This document shows, piece after piece, positions 8,722 through 17,789 of a DNA stretch of 64,000 nucleotides. This DNA comes from an uncultured Polaribacter sp. (GTDB lineage: Bacteria; Bacteroidota; Bacteroidia; Flavobacteriales; Flavobacteriaceae), in assembly GCF_947500975.1 (NCBI RefSeq), contig NZ_CANMUE010000009.1, positions 1-64,000 on the forward strand, read 5' to 3'. Numbering within the stretch: position 1 is the stretch's first letter; each line of letters starts with the position of its first letter. A program made the translations under genes and the position numbers. Under the pieces are notes generated by a model. That model made no database searches and was not told where the DNA came from. It saw only the letters and a program-made list of their open reading frames with translations.

Positions 8722-9453
8722 ATGAGTATTTCAAAAAGTCAACTAAAAATCATAACAAGTTTATCGCAAAAAAAGTATAGACAAAAGCATAATTTATTTA
8801 TTGCTGAAGGTGTAAAAGTGGTGAACGAATTAATTAATTCTAACTTTATTATTGATACATTATTTTGTGTTGATGATTTTATATCGGATGTTTCTGTTGA
8901 TAAAATTGTGGTTGTTTCTGAAGTTGATTTAAAAAAAATAAGCAACCTTAAAACACCCAATAAAGTTTTAGGCCTATTTCAGATTCCTGATGAAATATCA
9001 ATTCAAAACAATGGGTTAATTGTTGTTTTAGACTCCTTAAATGATCCTGGAAATTTAGGAACAATTATTCGTTTGTGCGATTGGTTTGGGGTTAGGCAAT
9101 TAATTTGCTCTAAAGACACTGTAGATTGTTTTAATCAAAAAGTAGTGCAAGCAAGTATGGGATCTTTGACGAGAGTTTCCGTAAAATATATAGATTTAGA
9201 AAGTTATTTAGAAGCAGTCCATTTACCTACTTTTATTGCTGATATGGATGGTGAAAACGTTTATCAAACCAAATTACCAAAAGAAGCAATTTTAGTGATG
9301 GGGAATGAAGCGAATGGAGTTTCTAAAAAAATAATAGAACTTGTGAAAAATAAAATATCTATTCCTAGATTTGGTCAAATACAAAAAACGGAAAGTTTAA
9401 ATGTAGCTACCGCTACAGCAGTTTTGTTGAGTGAATTTAAACGAAGTTTTTAA
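8722..9453 (+). CDS. TrmH/SpoU-family RNA 2'-O-methyltransferase
   Basis: This 243-residue protein should use S-adenosylmethionine to methylate ribose 2'-OH in rRNA or tRNA. An N-terminal substrate-binding domain (residues ~1-95, opening with the typical KYRQKHNLFIAEG) is followed by the trefoil-knot SPOUT domain. Motif 1 is at LDSLNDPGNLGTIIR (with the Asn-x-Gly-x-Ile-x-Arg pattern), motif 2 at MGNEANGVS, and motif 3 at IPRFGQIQKTESLNVATATA. The 2'-O-methyltransferase family is clear, but which nucleotide is modified cannot be read from the sequence. Its 3' end faces porT with a 10-base gap. Confidence 0.9.
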   Translation: MSISKSQLKIITSLSQKKYRQKHNLFIAEGVKVVNELINSNFIIDTLFCVDDFISDVSVDKIVVVSEVDLKKISNLKTPNKVLGLFQIPDEISIQNNGLIVVLDSLNDPGNLGTIIRLCDWFGVRQLICSKDTVDCFNQKVVQASMGSLTRVSVKYIDLESYLEAVHLPTFIADMDGENVYQTKLPKEAILVMGNEANGVSKKIIELVKNKISIPRFGQIQKTESLNVATATAVLLSEFKRSF

Positions 9454-9463
9454 GCTGTAATAA

Positions 9464-10162
9464 TTAGTGAAAAGCAAAATTTAAGAATATACCACGAGTT
9501 CCCATATAATTTATTGGCGAGGTCCATTGACTATTAATATCGTCGTCATATTTTAGTTCATTGTTAATTGCAAAAACTCCACGAATTGAAGGTGAAAATT
9601 TAAAATAGTATAAATAAATATCTATTCCAATTCCAACCTCATACATAAAGTTGTGTGAATTCATTCTAAATTGTCCAGCAGAATTGTCGTCTTGGTTACT
9701 TTGATTACTAGAAATATTATAATCATAAGAAGCTCCACCTATTAAATAAGTTCTAATATTTCTATATCTATCTGTGCTAAATTGAAACAATAATGGAAAA
9801 CGTAAATAAGTTGATCCAACTTCTCTAGTTTTGTCTTGTTCAGTTATTAAATGATTGAAATGTATGGTTTTGGTGTTACTTACTAATCCAGGTTCTATAC
9901 GTAAATTTAAGTTTTTATGTAACCTTAAATCTGCTATTAAACCTACATTAAAACCAGAAGTAGGCGTTACTGTTATGTCAGCATTTTCAATATTGCTATT
10001 TTTTAAGTTTAATTTAAAATCATTTTTATTAAATCCAAGATAAAATCCAAAATGTATTTTATTTTCATCAAATGTTGGTAGGTTTTCTACACGGTCTCTT
10101 TGTGCAAATAACGCAGTTGAAATTAATAGGTAAAAACCAAAAAGAAAAACTTTTTTATTCAT
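9464..10162 (-). CDS. porT: Type IX secretion system protein PorT
   Basis: PorT is an outer-membrane beta-barrel needed for T9SS export in Bacteroidota. The protein has 232 residues with a signal peptide ending STALFAQ, then the family-like opening RVENLPTFDENKIHFGFYLGFN and alternating barrel strands to the C-terminal IFLNFAFH. The position right behind ubiE (2-base gap) is the conserved arrangement seen in flavobacteria and supports the call. It works with the GldKLMN complex encoded at 39226-43715. Confidence 0.88.
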   Translation of the reverse strand: MNKKVFLFGFYLLISTALFAQRDRVENLPTFDENKIHFGFYLGFNKNDFKLNLKNSNIENADITVTPTSGFNVGLIADLRLHKNLNLRIEPGLVSNTKTIHFNHLITEQDKTREVGSTYLRFPLLFQFSTDRYRNIRTYLIGGASYDYNISSNQSNQDDNSAGQFRMNSHNFMYEVGIGIDIYLYYFKFSPSIRGVFAINNELKYDDDINSQWTSPINYMGTRGIFLNFAFH

Positions 10163-10164
10163 TT

Positions 10165-10896
10165 TTATTTACTTGCTGTATAAATTGTAGCAACCCCAAA
10201 AGTTACAGGTTTGTGTTCTGTACTTGTAAACCCATTTTTTTGTAAAATATTGTTTAGCGCTTCTCCAAAAGGAAAAGAATTTGCAGATTCTGACAAATAA
10301 GAGTAGGCAACTTTATCTTTAGAAAATAGCTTACCAATAATTGGTAATATAAAATTAGTGTAAAATTTGTAACCTTGTTTAAAAGGGAACTTTGTTGGGT
10401 TTGATGTTTCTAAAATAACTAAAACTCCAGTTGGTTTTAAAACACGGGCAATTTCTTTTAAACCTTTATTTAAGTTGGCAAAATTACGAACTCCAAAAGA
10501 AACTGTAATTGCATCAAAAGTATTGTCATTAAAAGGCATATCTTCAGAATCGCCAACAATCATTTCTATTTTATCAGTTAAATTAGCTTTTGCAATTTTT
10601 TGTTTTCCAACTTCTAACATTCCTGCAGAAATATCTAAGCCAACAATTTTGTTGGGATTTAAATCTGCCATCATCAAAGCTAAATCTCCAGTACCAGTTG
10701 CAATGTCTAAAATTTGTTTTGGATTATTTTTACTAACAATATCCACCACTTTTTTACGCCATTTTACATCAATTCCTAAAGATATAACCCTATTTAAACC
10801 ATCGTATTTTTCAGAAATATTGTCAAACATTTGAGCAACTTGCTCTTTTTTTCCTAATTCTGAATCTTTATATGGATTTATTTTTTCTGCTGACAT
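10165..10896 (-). CDS. ubiE: Demethylmenaquinone methyltransferase
   Basis: This SAM-dependent enzyme carries out the last methylation of menaquinone synthesis, and in other bacteria also a ubiquinone step. In Bacteroidota the menaquinone role (menG) is expected. The 243 residues contain the Rossmann SAM site [17 protein letters not shown] near 63, [14 protein letters not shown] near 88, [15 protein letters not shown] near 130, and [19 protein letters not shown], all hallmarks of the UbiE/COQ5 family. It is the middle gene of nfu-ubiE-porT, 5 bases after nfu and 2 bases before porT. Confidence 0.95.
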   Translation of the reverse strand: MSAEKINPYKDSELGKKEQVAQMFDNISEKYDGLNRVISLGIDVKWRKKVVDIVSKNNPKQILDIATGTGDLALMMADLNPNKIVGLDISAGMLEVGKQKIAKANLTDKIEMIVGDSEDMPFNDNTFDAITVSFGVRNFANLNKGLKEIARVLKPTGVLVILETSNPTKFPFKQGYKFYTNFILPIIGKLFSKDKVAYSYLSESANSFPFGEALNNILQKNGFTSTEHKPVTFGVATIYTASK

Positions 10897-10901
10897 TTTA
10901 T

Positions 10902-11807
10902 TTATCCGTTAATTGCAACCACTTCATTAATTTGATTTGGTAGCATTTCTTTTAACAAGTTTTCAATTCCGTTTTTTAGAGTTGCGGTAGAAGATGGGCA
11001 GCCACTACAAGCTCCTTGTAAAATTACGCTAACAATTTTATTTTCTTCATCGTAAGATCTAAAAGCAATATTACCACCATCACCAGCAACAGCAGGTTTT
11101 ATGTATTCATCTAAAATGTCTACAATTTGAGCTGATATTCCTTCAAGTTTCACTTTTGGGGCTTCTATTTCAGTTATACTTTCAGCTGTCTCTTGCGGAA
11201 TTTCTTTGATAATGGTTTTACCCTCTACCAAGTATTCTCGTATAAAAGTTCTTACTTCAGCAAAAATTTCTTTCCATTCAATCATATCATATTTTGTAAC
11301 CGAAACATAATTGTCAGAAATAAATACTTCTTTTACAAAAGGAAATGTAAAAATTGCTTGAGCTAAAGGAGATGACTTGCTGGCTTCTTCGATGTTTTTA
11401 TATTCAACATCTGTTTGGGTTAGTGCTTTGTTGGTCCCAAATTTCATTACTGCTGGGTTAGGAGTTGCTTCTGCATAAACCTCAATAGCTTCTTTTTTGG
11501 ATGTTGAACTTTGTTCCTCAACAATAACATTACCATCATTAATATAAGCTTCTATTTGTTCTCGAACTTCCTCTTGAACGTCAATCCATTCTACAATGTC
11601 AAAACGTTGTATTGCTATAAAATTAGCAGTAATAAATATTTTTTTTACAAATGGTAAATAAAATAATTGTTGTGCTAAAGGTGAGTTTTTTGCATCATCA
11701 ATATTAGAAAACTCATAACTACCGCCATTTATTAAGACGCTGGTGCTATTAAATTTAATAATAGTGTTGTTTGTTGTTTCCTGAATGGTAATTTTTGTCT
11801 CTTGCAT
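10902..11807 (-). CDS. Nfu-type iron-sulfur cluster carrier with two Nfu-N domains
   Basis: The protein has 301 residues from the ATG at 11807. A TTG 21 bases upstream is in frame, but it falls inside the probable promoter box and is unlikely to be used. Two Nfu-N-type repeats cover about residues 1-90 and 105-195, each with an SPLAQ...FPFVK (or LPFVK) and DIVEW/DMIEW pattern. A C-terminal NifU domain carries the cluster-binding CSGC motif ([19 protein letters not shown]). It should bind and hand over Fe-S clusters in the cytoplasm. Duplicated Nfu-N domains are usual in this family in Bacteroidota. Confidence 0.9.
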   Translation of the reverse strand: MQETKITIQETTNNTIIKFNSTSVLINGGSYEFSNIDDAKNSPLAQQLFYLPFVKKIFITANFIAIQRFDIVEWIDVQEEVREQIEAYINDGNVIVEEQSSTSKKEAIEVYAEATPNPAVMKFGTNKALTQTDVEYKNIEEASKSSPLAQAIFTFPFVKEVFISDNYVSVTKYDMIEWKEIFAEVRTFIREYLVEGKTIIKEIPQETAESITEIEAPKVKLEGISAQIVDILDEYIKPAVAGDGGNIAFRSYDEENKIVSVILQGACSGCPSSTATLKNGIENLLKEMLPNQINEVVAING

Positions 11808-11825
11808 AATCTTAAAAGTGATTTG

Positions 11826-11833
11826 CAAAATTA
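11826..11833 (-). promoter_or_regulatory. Promoter -7 box of nfu-ubiE-porT
   Basis: The minus strand reads TAATTTTG, which fits TAnnTTTG. It sits about 19 bases upstream of the nfu ATG and directly after the FadL-gene terminator. A standard -33 TTG is not evident. Confidence 0.5.
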
Positions 11834-11857
11834 CGGCAAAAAACTGAATTGAAATAA

Positions 11858-11893
11858 AAAAGACCTTGTATGTTTTTAAAATACAAGGTCTTT
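11858..11893 (-). terminator. Rho-independent terminator of the FadL-family gene
   Basis: A perfect 13-bp stem (11859-11871 with 11881-11893) has a 9-base loop and is followed on the minus strand by a run of six T. It begins 20 bases past the stop of the gene at 11913-13295. Confidence 0.8.
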
Positions 11894-11912
11894 ATAAAAT
11901 GTAATTTTATTA

Positions 11913-13295
11913 TTATAAGTTTATTGTTGCTGAAGCTGTAAAAACTCTGTTGTTAATTGTTAAATTACTAGGGTCTACATTATACCCTGAATAAAAATTA
12001 TATGCTGTAGTTTTATTATTGTCGCTGTATGAAAAATCTATTTTAAAATTTCCAAAATTGTAACCTCCACCAACTGAATATCCTTGTAGGTTATCTGTAT
12101 CTAAAGCTAGTTTGTCTGGGCTTTGTTCATATAAATAACCAGCTCTTAAACTAAGTCTATCAAAACGCCATTCCGTTCCTACATTAAAATTGTGCGTGTT
12201 TCTTAATTCATTTTGAAAGAAATTATTTTCAGTTGAAAAATCATCACCAGAGAGTTTAATGTTTTTGTACCCTTTATTTGAATAATCAAAACTTAACAAT
12301 CCGTTTTTGCCAAAAATTAAAGCAGCACTAGCGGTTAATTTACTTGGTGTTTTTAATCTGTAAATTAAACTTTGTGATGGGTAATAACCACCAGAAGTGT
12401 TGTCATATATGTTAGTATTATCGCTAACTACGATTTCTGTATCTCCATAATACCCGTCATTGTTTACAATATTACTTTCTTCTAAAACTTCTGTAAACCA
12501 AGTTGGTGTTTGATATGCTAAACCAACTCTAAAACTTTTATTTGCTTTGTATATAAAACCAGCATTCATAGAAAACCCTGATCCTATTGTAAAAATCTCT
12601 TGATATAAATTTGCGTCTAATTCATTACTGTTTGCATCACTATTAAATTCAGTTAATTGAGATTGTTGACTAAAATTTAAATCATAAAAATTTAATGCCA
12701 ATCCTACATGTATTTTATTTAGATGAACAGAAGAAAAACCAATATTTAATTCAGAAATTTCTCCATTAATACTATTACTAAATCTTTGTTCATCGGCAAT
12801 ATCATATACGTTTGGAGTTGTGTTTTCATCCAAAGGAAAACTTGTAAAAGTAGCAACACCACTATTACCTTGAGCTTGAAAGCTATCGGTAAAATCTTTT
12901 GTGACTCTGTAATTAAAACCAATTGCAAATTTTGTCCAGTCAGATTTATATGCACTATCAAAAACTAAAACAGCCCCTGCTTGTGATAAATTTATAAATT
13001 GATCTTGAGTTAATATTGTATTGCCATAATAATTAGAATTAATATCTGTGTTTCTTGAATTAAAAGTACCTGTAAATAGACTATTATTAAATACAGACAA
13101 GCCAGCTGGGTTTATGTTAATTGACGAAACATCTCCACCAAGAGCTCCAAAAGCACCACTCATTGAAGCGAAACGTGCAGTTCCGACATTATCATTTTGA
13201 GAGAAAAGTACTCCTAAATCTTGATATCCTAAAGATTGAGAATTGGATGTAAAAGTTACTGCGAATAAAATCGCTATGATATATAATTTTTTCAT
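11913..13295 (-). CDS. OmpP1/FadL-family outer-membrane transporter
   Basis: This 460-residue barrel protein has a signal peptide ending in TSNSQ. After LGYQDLGVLFSQND comes the diagnostic ARFASMSGAFGALGGDVSSI and NPAGLSVF segment (residues ~40-66), which corresponds to the N-terminal hatch of FadL/Toluene_X transporters. Amphipathic strands follow to the end (VFTASATINL). Family members pass hydrophobic compounds such as long-chain fatty acids across the outer membrane; the substrate here is unknown. It sits 34 bases downstream of the Asn/Trp-rich lipoprotein gene and is probably co-transcribed with it. Confidence 0.85.
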   Translation of the reverse strand: MKKLYIIAILFAVTFTSNSQSLGYQDLGVLFSQNDNVGTARFASMSGAFGALGGDVSSININPAGLSVFNNSLFTGTFNSRNTDINSNYYGNTILTQDQFINLSQAGAVLVFDSAYKSDWTKFAIGFNYRVTKDFTDSFQAQGNSGVATFTSFPLDENTTPNVYDIADEQRFSNSINGEISELNIGFSSVHLNKIHVGLALNFYDLNFSQQSQLTEFNSDANSNELDANLYQEIFTIGSGFSMNAGFIYKANKSFRVGLAYQTPTWFTEVLEESNIVNNDGYYGDTEIVVSDNTNIYDNTSGGYYPSQSLIYRLKTPSKLTASAALIFGKNGLLSFDYSNKGYKNIKLSGDDFSTENNFFQNELRNTHNFNVGTEWRFDRLSLRAGYLYEQSPDKLALDTDNLQGYSVGGGYNFGNFKIDFSYSDNNKTTAYNFYSGYNVDPSNLTINNRVFTASATINL

Positions 13296-13329
13296 TTTAA
13301 TGTTTTTAGAATTCTTTTAGACTAGTATG

Positions 13330-14337
13330 TTAATTACCTCTTCTTCTAGATGAAGATGAACTTCTTCCTGAACTTCTGCTTGCAGAGCTGCTTCTTCTAC
13401 TTGATGAAGAACTTCTATTTGAGTAATTACTACTTCTATTTGCTGATGAGTTTCTTTTGCTTGAGTTATTGTTGTAGTTTCTTCTAGTTGTAGTACTTCT
13501 AGATTGTTCTGTTTGATTATTACTTCTTCTATTTACACTTCTAGAACTTCTTCCAGGCTGTTTTACTCCACTTGTATTATAACTTCTTCTTGTTCTAGAA
13601 TTTGTATTTGCACTAGACCTTCTATAAGTTGAAGAACTCCTTCTCGAGTTTACATTGCTATTTCTTCTATAGACATTGTTAGAGGCAACTCTTCTACCAT
13701 ATCTAATATTTCTATTGTATCTAGTATTCCAGTTTCTATTGTTGTAATAACGATTTGAGAAATAATACGGGTTGTAAAAACCTAAATTCCAAGCATAAAT
13801 ATTGTTATGATAAGGGTGCCAATAAGGGTTATTTCCCCAAAAACGATTTCTGAATCCCCAGTTTCTATATCCCCAATTGTTGAATCCCCAATTATTGTAA
13901 CCCCAACCATTGTTGAACCCCCAGTTATTGTAACCGTACCAATACGGGTTGCTTACTAAATTTACATTCACAATTACATCATTTTCGCCTGTTCCCCAAG
14001 GTTCGTTTGGATTGTAGTTTAAAGTTTCATCTATAACTTGATCATCAACATAATCATTGTTAGAATTATAGTTATCAACATCTGTAAAAACTTCATTTTC
14101 TTGAATATCTTCTAAACTTTCTAATTTTTTTGAAAAGTAGTTTTCTTCATATTCTTTGTATTCTTTTTCATTTGTAACAACAACTTGTTTTCTGTTTTCT
14201 GTAGTTGGAGTTTCATTACCGTAAATGCCATCATCATTATAAACGCTTTGGTAGGTTCCGCAAGAAACTAATAGTAAATTAGCGGTAATAAAAAATAGAA
14301 TTTTATTTAACCTTGAGATTCTATTATTTTTTTTCAT
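13330..14337 (-). CDS. Low-complexity lipoprotein, Asn/Trp/Gly-rich centre and Arg/Ser-rich tail
   Basis: I start this 335-residue protein at the ATG at 14337, because MKKNNRISRLNKILFF...LLLVSC is a clean lipoprotein signal with lipobox Cys; the in-frame upstream extension to 14442 would bury it. Residues ~30-110 are acidic (Glu/Asp). Residues ~115-185 hold short tandem repeats of the form WGYNNWGFNN with many Trp, Tyr and Asn. From ~190 to the end the chain is almost wholly Arg, Ser and Asn (RRSSSTYRRSS, SSSSRRRGN). A similar gene is often found beside proS in flavobacteria. No enzymatic fold is visible. A TAACTTTG box at 14440-14447 on the minus strand could be its promoter. Confidence 0.75.
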   Translation of the reverse strand: MKKNNRISRLNKILFFITANLLLVSCGTYQSVYNDDGIYGNETPTTENRKQVVVTNEKEYKEYEENYFSKKLESLEDIQENEVFTDVDNYNSNNDYVDDQVIDETLNYNPNEPWGTGENDVIVNVNLVSNPYWYGYNNWGFNNGWGYNNWGFNNWGYRNWGFRNRFWGNNPYWHPYHNNIYAWNLGFYNPYYFSNRYYNNRNWNTRYNRNIRYGRRVASNNVYRRNSNVNSRRSSSTYRRSSANTNSRTRRSYNTSGVKQPGRSSRSVNRRSNNQTEQSRSTTTRRNYNNNSSKRNSSANRSSNYSNRSSSSSRRSSSASRSSGRSSSSSRRRGN

Positions 14338-14510
14338 AATGATATATTTTAGTGTATACTTAAGTTTTTTATTGATGGTTTTTTGTGTAAAATTTTCAAC
14401 TTTGGCTTGGTCTATCATCAAATTATAGTAGTTTTGTGTCAAAGTTAAAAGAAAGTTTTAACAAAAATTTCACTTTAAAGGTAACAATATTTGTGCCAAA
14501 CTCTTAATTT

Positions 14511-15989
14511 ATGAGTAAGAAATTAACAAAAAGGTCAGAAGATTATTCCAAATGGTATAATGAATTAGTTGTAAAAGCTGATTTAGCAGAAAATTCTGCG
14601 GTAAGAGGTTGTATGGTTATTAAACCTTATGGTTTTGCAATTTGGGAAAAAATGCAAGCAGAGTTAGATAGAATGTTTAAAGAAACTGGGCATGAAAATG
14701 CTTACTTTCCTTTATTTGTCCCTAAAAGTTTGTTTGAGGCGGAAGAAAAAAATGCAGAAGGTTTTGCAAAAGAATGTGCAGTTGTAACTCATTATAGATT
14801 ACAAAATGATCCTGATAATGAAGGTAAGTTACGTGTAGACCCAGAAGCTAAGCTGGAAGAAGAATTGGTTGTTAGACCAACTTCTGAGGCTATTATATGG
14901 AATACTTATAAAGGATGGATTCAATCATATAGGGATCTACCTTTATTAATAAATCAGTGGGCAAACGTTGTAAGATGGGAAATGCGTACGCGTTTATTTT
15001 TAAGAACTGCTGAGTTTTTATGGCAAGAAGGTCATACTGCACATGCAACTAAAAATGAAGCCATAGTAGAGGCTAAGCAAATGCAAGAAGTTTATGCAGA
15101 ATTTGCAGAAAACTTTATGGCTATGCCAGTAATTAAAGGTGCAAAATCAGATAGTGAACGTTTTGCAGGTGCAGAAGAAACTTATACCATTGAAGCTTTA
15201 ATGCAGGATGGGAAAGCGTTACAAGCTGGTACAAGTCATTTTTTAGGACAAAATTTTGCGAAGGCGTTTGATGTAAAATATACATCAAAAGAAGGTAAGC
15301 AAGAGTATGTTTGGGCAACTTCTTGGGGAGTTTCAACACGTTTAATTGGTGGGTTAATTATGACACATTCCGATGATTTTGGTTTGGTTTTACCTCCAAA
15401 ATTAGCGCCAATTCAAGTGGCTATCGTTCCTATCTATAAAGGAGATGAGCAATTAGAAGCTATTTCTAAAAAAGTAAATGTGTTTGCTAAAGAACTTCGA
15501 TTAAAAGGTATTTCTGTTAAATTCGATGTGAGAGATACGTATAGGCCAGGGGCTAAGTTTGCTGAATATGAATTAAAAGGTGTGCCAATTAGAATTGCAA
15601 TTGGAAATAGAGATTTAGAAAATAACACTGTTGAAGTTGCAAGAAGAGATACTTTAGAGAAACAATCCATTTCTCAGGATGATGTTGTAGATTTTGTTGA
15701 AAACCTTTTGGTAGATATTCAAAATAATTTATTTACAAAAGCTGTTGATTACAGAACAGAGCATACAACAGTTGTAAATGATTTTAAAGAATTTAAAAGC
15801 GCTATAAAAAATAAAGGAGGTTTCGTTTCGGCACATTGGGATGGTACTGAAGAAACAGAAGATAGAATAAAAGAATATACAAAAGCAACTATTAGGTGTA
15901 TACCAAATGATGCTGTAGAGGAAGCGGGAGCTTGTGTTTTAACAGGAAAACCTTCATCTAGGAGGGTTCTTTTTGCGAAGGCGTATTAA
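14511..15989 (+). CDS. proS: Prolyl-tRNA synthetase (archaeal/eukaryotic type)
   Basis: ProS attaches proline to tRNA-Pro. The 492-residue length and the lack of an INS editing insertion put it in the short archaeal/eukaryote-like ProS group, which is common in Bacteroidota. Class II motifs can be seen: [16 protein letters not shown] (motif 1 region), [37 protein letters not shown] (motif 2), and [18 protein letters not shown] (motif 3). A C-terminal anticodon-binding region begins near residue 300 ([10 protein letters not shown]). It is encoded opposite to the lipoprotein at 13330-14337 and lies upstream of tRNA-Glu. Confidence 0.95.
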   Translation: MSKKLTKRSEDYSKWYNELVVKADLAENSAVRGCMVIKPYGFAIWEKMQAELDRMFKETGHENAYFPLFVPKSLFEAEEKNAEGFAKECAVVTHYRLQNDPDNEGKLRVDPEAKLEEELVVRPTSEAIIWNTYKGWIQSYRDLPLLINQWANVVRWEMRTRLFLRTAEFLWQEGHTAHATKNEAIVEAKQMQEVYAEFAENFMAMPVIKGAKSDSERFAGAEETYTIEALMQDGKALQAGTSHFLGQNFAKAFDVKYTSKEGKQEYVWATSWGVSTRLIGGLIMTHSDDFGLVLPPKLAPIQVAIVPIYKGDEQLEAISKKVNVFAKELRLKGISVKFDVRDTYRPGAKFAEYELKGVPIRIAIGNRDLENNTVEVARRDTLEKQSISQDDVVDFVENLLVDIQNNLFTKAVDYRTEHTTVVNDFKEFKSAIKNKGGFVSAHWDGTEETEDRIKEYTKATIRCIPNDAVEEAGACVLTGKPSSRRVLFAKAY

Positions 15990-16024
15990 TTTTTAAAAAA
16001 AAATAAATTTTTTTTTAAAAATTA

Positions 16025-16054
16025 TTGCAGAATTTAAAAAAGCTTGTATATTTG
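16025..16054 (+). promoter_or_regulatory. Consensus Bacteroidota promoter for tRNA-Glu and rpsT
   Basis: TTG at 16025-16027, a 19-base spacer and TATATTTG at 16047-16054 match the sigma-ABfr consensus TTG-N19-TAnnTTTG exactly. Transcription should start near 16060, about 25 bases ahead of the tRNA. This is the best promoter in the window. Confidence 0.85.
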
Positions 16055-16084
16055 CACCCGCAATTAGGAACATTTAATTGTTAT

Positions 16085-16156
16085 GGTCCGTTCGTCTAGG
16101 GGTTAGGACGCATGGTTTTCATCCATGTAACACGGGTTCGATTCCCGTACGGACTA
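16085..16156 (+). tRNA. tRNA-Glu (anticodon TTC)
   Basis: The 72-base cloverleaf has a 7-bp acceptor stem (GGTCCGT with ACGGACT, first pair G-U), a D arm GTCTAGGGGTTAGGAC, an anticodon stem CATGG/CCATG with loop TTTTCAT giving anticodon TTC, and a T arm ACGGG-TTCGATT-CCCGT. The discriminator base is A. CCA is not encoded. It lies 34 bases ahead of rpsT and has no terminator after it. Confidence 0.97.
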
Positions 16157-16190
16157 CAAAAGTTTTAATAAAAAAAACGAAAACAAAATT

Positions 16191-16442
16191 ATGGCAAATC
16201 ATAAGTCAGCATTAAAAAGAATTAGAAGTAACGAAGCGAAAAGATTACGCAACAAATATCAGCATAAAACTACACGTAATGCTGTTAGAGATTTACGCGC
16301 TACTGAAGATAAAAAAGAAGCTGAAGGTTCTTTAGGTAAAGTAATTTCTATGTTAGATAAATTAGCAAAGAATAATATTATTCATAAGAATAAAGCAGCT
16401 AACTTAAAATCTAAGTTAACAAAGCACGTTGCAGCAATGTAA
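16191..16442 (+). CDS. rpsT: 30S ribosomal protein S20
   Basis: S20 binds 16S rRNA and is an early assembly protein of the small subunit. The protein is 83 residues, very basic, and opens with the family signature [19 protein letters not shown]. The chain is two long helices, ending with [17 protein letters not shown]. It probably shares the promoter of the tRNA-Glu just upstream and ends at the hairpin at 16468. Confidence 0.97.
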   Translation: MANHKSALKRIRSNEAKRLRNKYQHKTTRNAVRDLRATEDKKEAEGSLGKVISMLDKLAKNNIIHKNKAANLKSKLTKHVAAM

Positions 16443-16467
16443 TATTTATTACTTTAAAATATTTTAA

Positions 16468-16498
16468 AACTCTGAATTTTTAATTCAGAGTTTTTTTT
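16468..16498. terminator. Bidirectional terminator between rpsT and rodA
   Basis: A perfect 11-bp stem (16468-16478 with 16482-16492), a 3-base loop and a run of eight T on the plus strand follow rpsT. A-tracts on the other arm let it also serve the convergent rodA operon, whose last stop is at 16509. Confidence 0.85.
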
Positions 16499-16508
16499 GT
16501 TCTATTTT

Positions 16509-17789
16509 TTACCAGTCATAATTTTTATGAGCATCTAACTTTATAAAAATGAAGAGTAATATTGTAAATCCCCAGAGAGATGAACCTCCGTAACTAAAAA
16601 AGGGGAGCGGTATGCCTACAGTAGGCAATAAGCCAATGACCATTCCTATATTTACAATTACATGAAAAAATAGTATAGAAGCTAAACTATAGCCGTAAAT
16701 ACGGCCAAATTTATTGGTGTGAGTTTCTGATAAATAGATAATTCTATATAGCATTAACATAAATAAAATAATTACAAAACTACTTCCTAAAAAGCCCCAT
16801 TCTTCTCCAACAGTACTAAAAATATAATCTGTATGTTGTTCTGGTACAAAATCTCCCTGAGTTAAATCTCCTTTTAAAAAACCTTTTCCTGTAAAACCTC
16901 CAGAACTTATAGTTAATTCGGATTGATAAGAATTATATCCAATACCTTTATTATCGGTTTTTTTTCCTAATAAAATATCAAACCTATCTTTTTGATGTGT
17001 GGGTAAAATATTTTTATATGTATACCCTATCCCAAAAATAAACAAGCCAACTATTGCATAAACACCTGCTATTTTATGCCAGTTAAAGCGAAAAAAACGT
17101 TTGCCACCTTTTTTAAAAAGATAGAACGCAAATATTGAAATTAAAATAAATGCGCATATCAACATCCATTTTGAGCCAAAAAATATAGTAAGAATAAATA
17201 AGATGATAAAGGCTGAGCCTAATAAGATATAGTTTAAGGTTAAACCTTCTCTATAAAGTGCGAAAAAGAATGATAAATAAATTATAGCAGAACCAGCATC
17301 TGGTTGTAAAAAAATTAAAAATGCAGGAAAAAAGATTACAATAAATGCTTTAATTTGATTTTTAATTAATTTTAAATTATACTGTTTGTCACTTACTAGT
17401 TTTGCAATTGCTAGTGCTGTAAAAGCTTTGGCAAATTCTGAGGGTTGTAAACCGATGACTCCAAAATTAAACCAAGATTTAGCCCCATTTATTTCTTTAC
17501 CTAGCGGAAATAGTAATATTAACAAGAATAAAGCGATTAGATAAAATATGGTTGCAAACTTCTCATAAAATTTTGCATTAAAAAAAAGTATAATTATAAT
17601 TAAAGGAATACTTAAAAGAATAAATATAAATTGCTTCCCATATTTAGTAGAAAAATTTAAAAATTGAAAACTCTCATCCGTTTTAGATGCTGCATAGATA
17701 TTTACCCAGCCAAAACCTACAAGTATCATAAAAATGAAAACTAATATCCAATCTATATTTGCAAAAATATTATTATGTTCCTGACGCAA
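16509..17789 (-). CDS. rodA: Rod-shape SEDS glycosyltransferase RodA
   Basis: RodA is a ten-helix inner-membrane peptidoglycan glycosyltransferase that works with PBP2 in lateral wall growth. The 426 residues show the SEDS marks: GLQPSEFAKAFTALAIAKLV near 140, QPDAGSAIIYL near 170, and the C-terminal PTVGIPLPFFSYGGSSLWG. The start is a TTG at 17789. No ATG lies upstream, and the first downstream ATG would cut into the first membrane helix. It overlaps the end of mrdA by 17 bases, suggesting coupled translation. Last gene of the shape operon. Confidence 0.93.
   Translation of the reverse strand: MRQEHNNIFANIDWILVFIFMILVGFGWVNIYAASKTDESFQFLNFSTKYGKQFIFILLSIPLIIIILFFNAKFYEKFATIFYLIALFLLILLFPLGKEINGAKSWFNFGVIGLQPSEFAKAFTALAIAKLVSDKQYNLKLIKNQIKAFIVIFFPAFLIFLQPDAGSAIIYLSFFFALYREGLTLNYILLGSAFIILFILTIFFGSKWMLICAFILISIFAFYLFKKGGKRFFRFNWHKIAGVYAIVGLFIFGIGYTYKNILPTHQKDRFDILLGKKTDNKGIGYNSYQSELTISSGGFTGKGFLKGDLTQGDFVPEQHTDYIFSTVGEEWGFLGSSFVIILFMLMLYRIIYLSETHTNKFGRIYGYSLASILFFHVIVNIGMVIGLLPTVGIPLPFFSYGGSSLWGFTILLFIFIKLDAHKNYDW

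Noticed and set aside
10475..10834. Plus-strand frame of 119 codons
   Set aside because: Antisense to ubiE, which has all family motifs; the plus reading shows no recognisable domain.
14338..14442. N-terminal extension of the low-complexity lipoprotein
   Set aside because: It would place 35 residues ahead of a clear lipoprotein signal, and a promoter-like box at 14440-14447 lies inside it.
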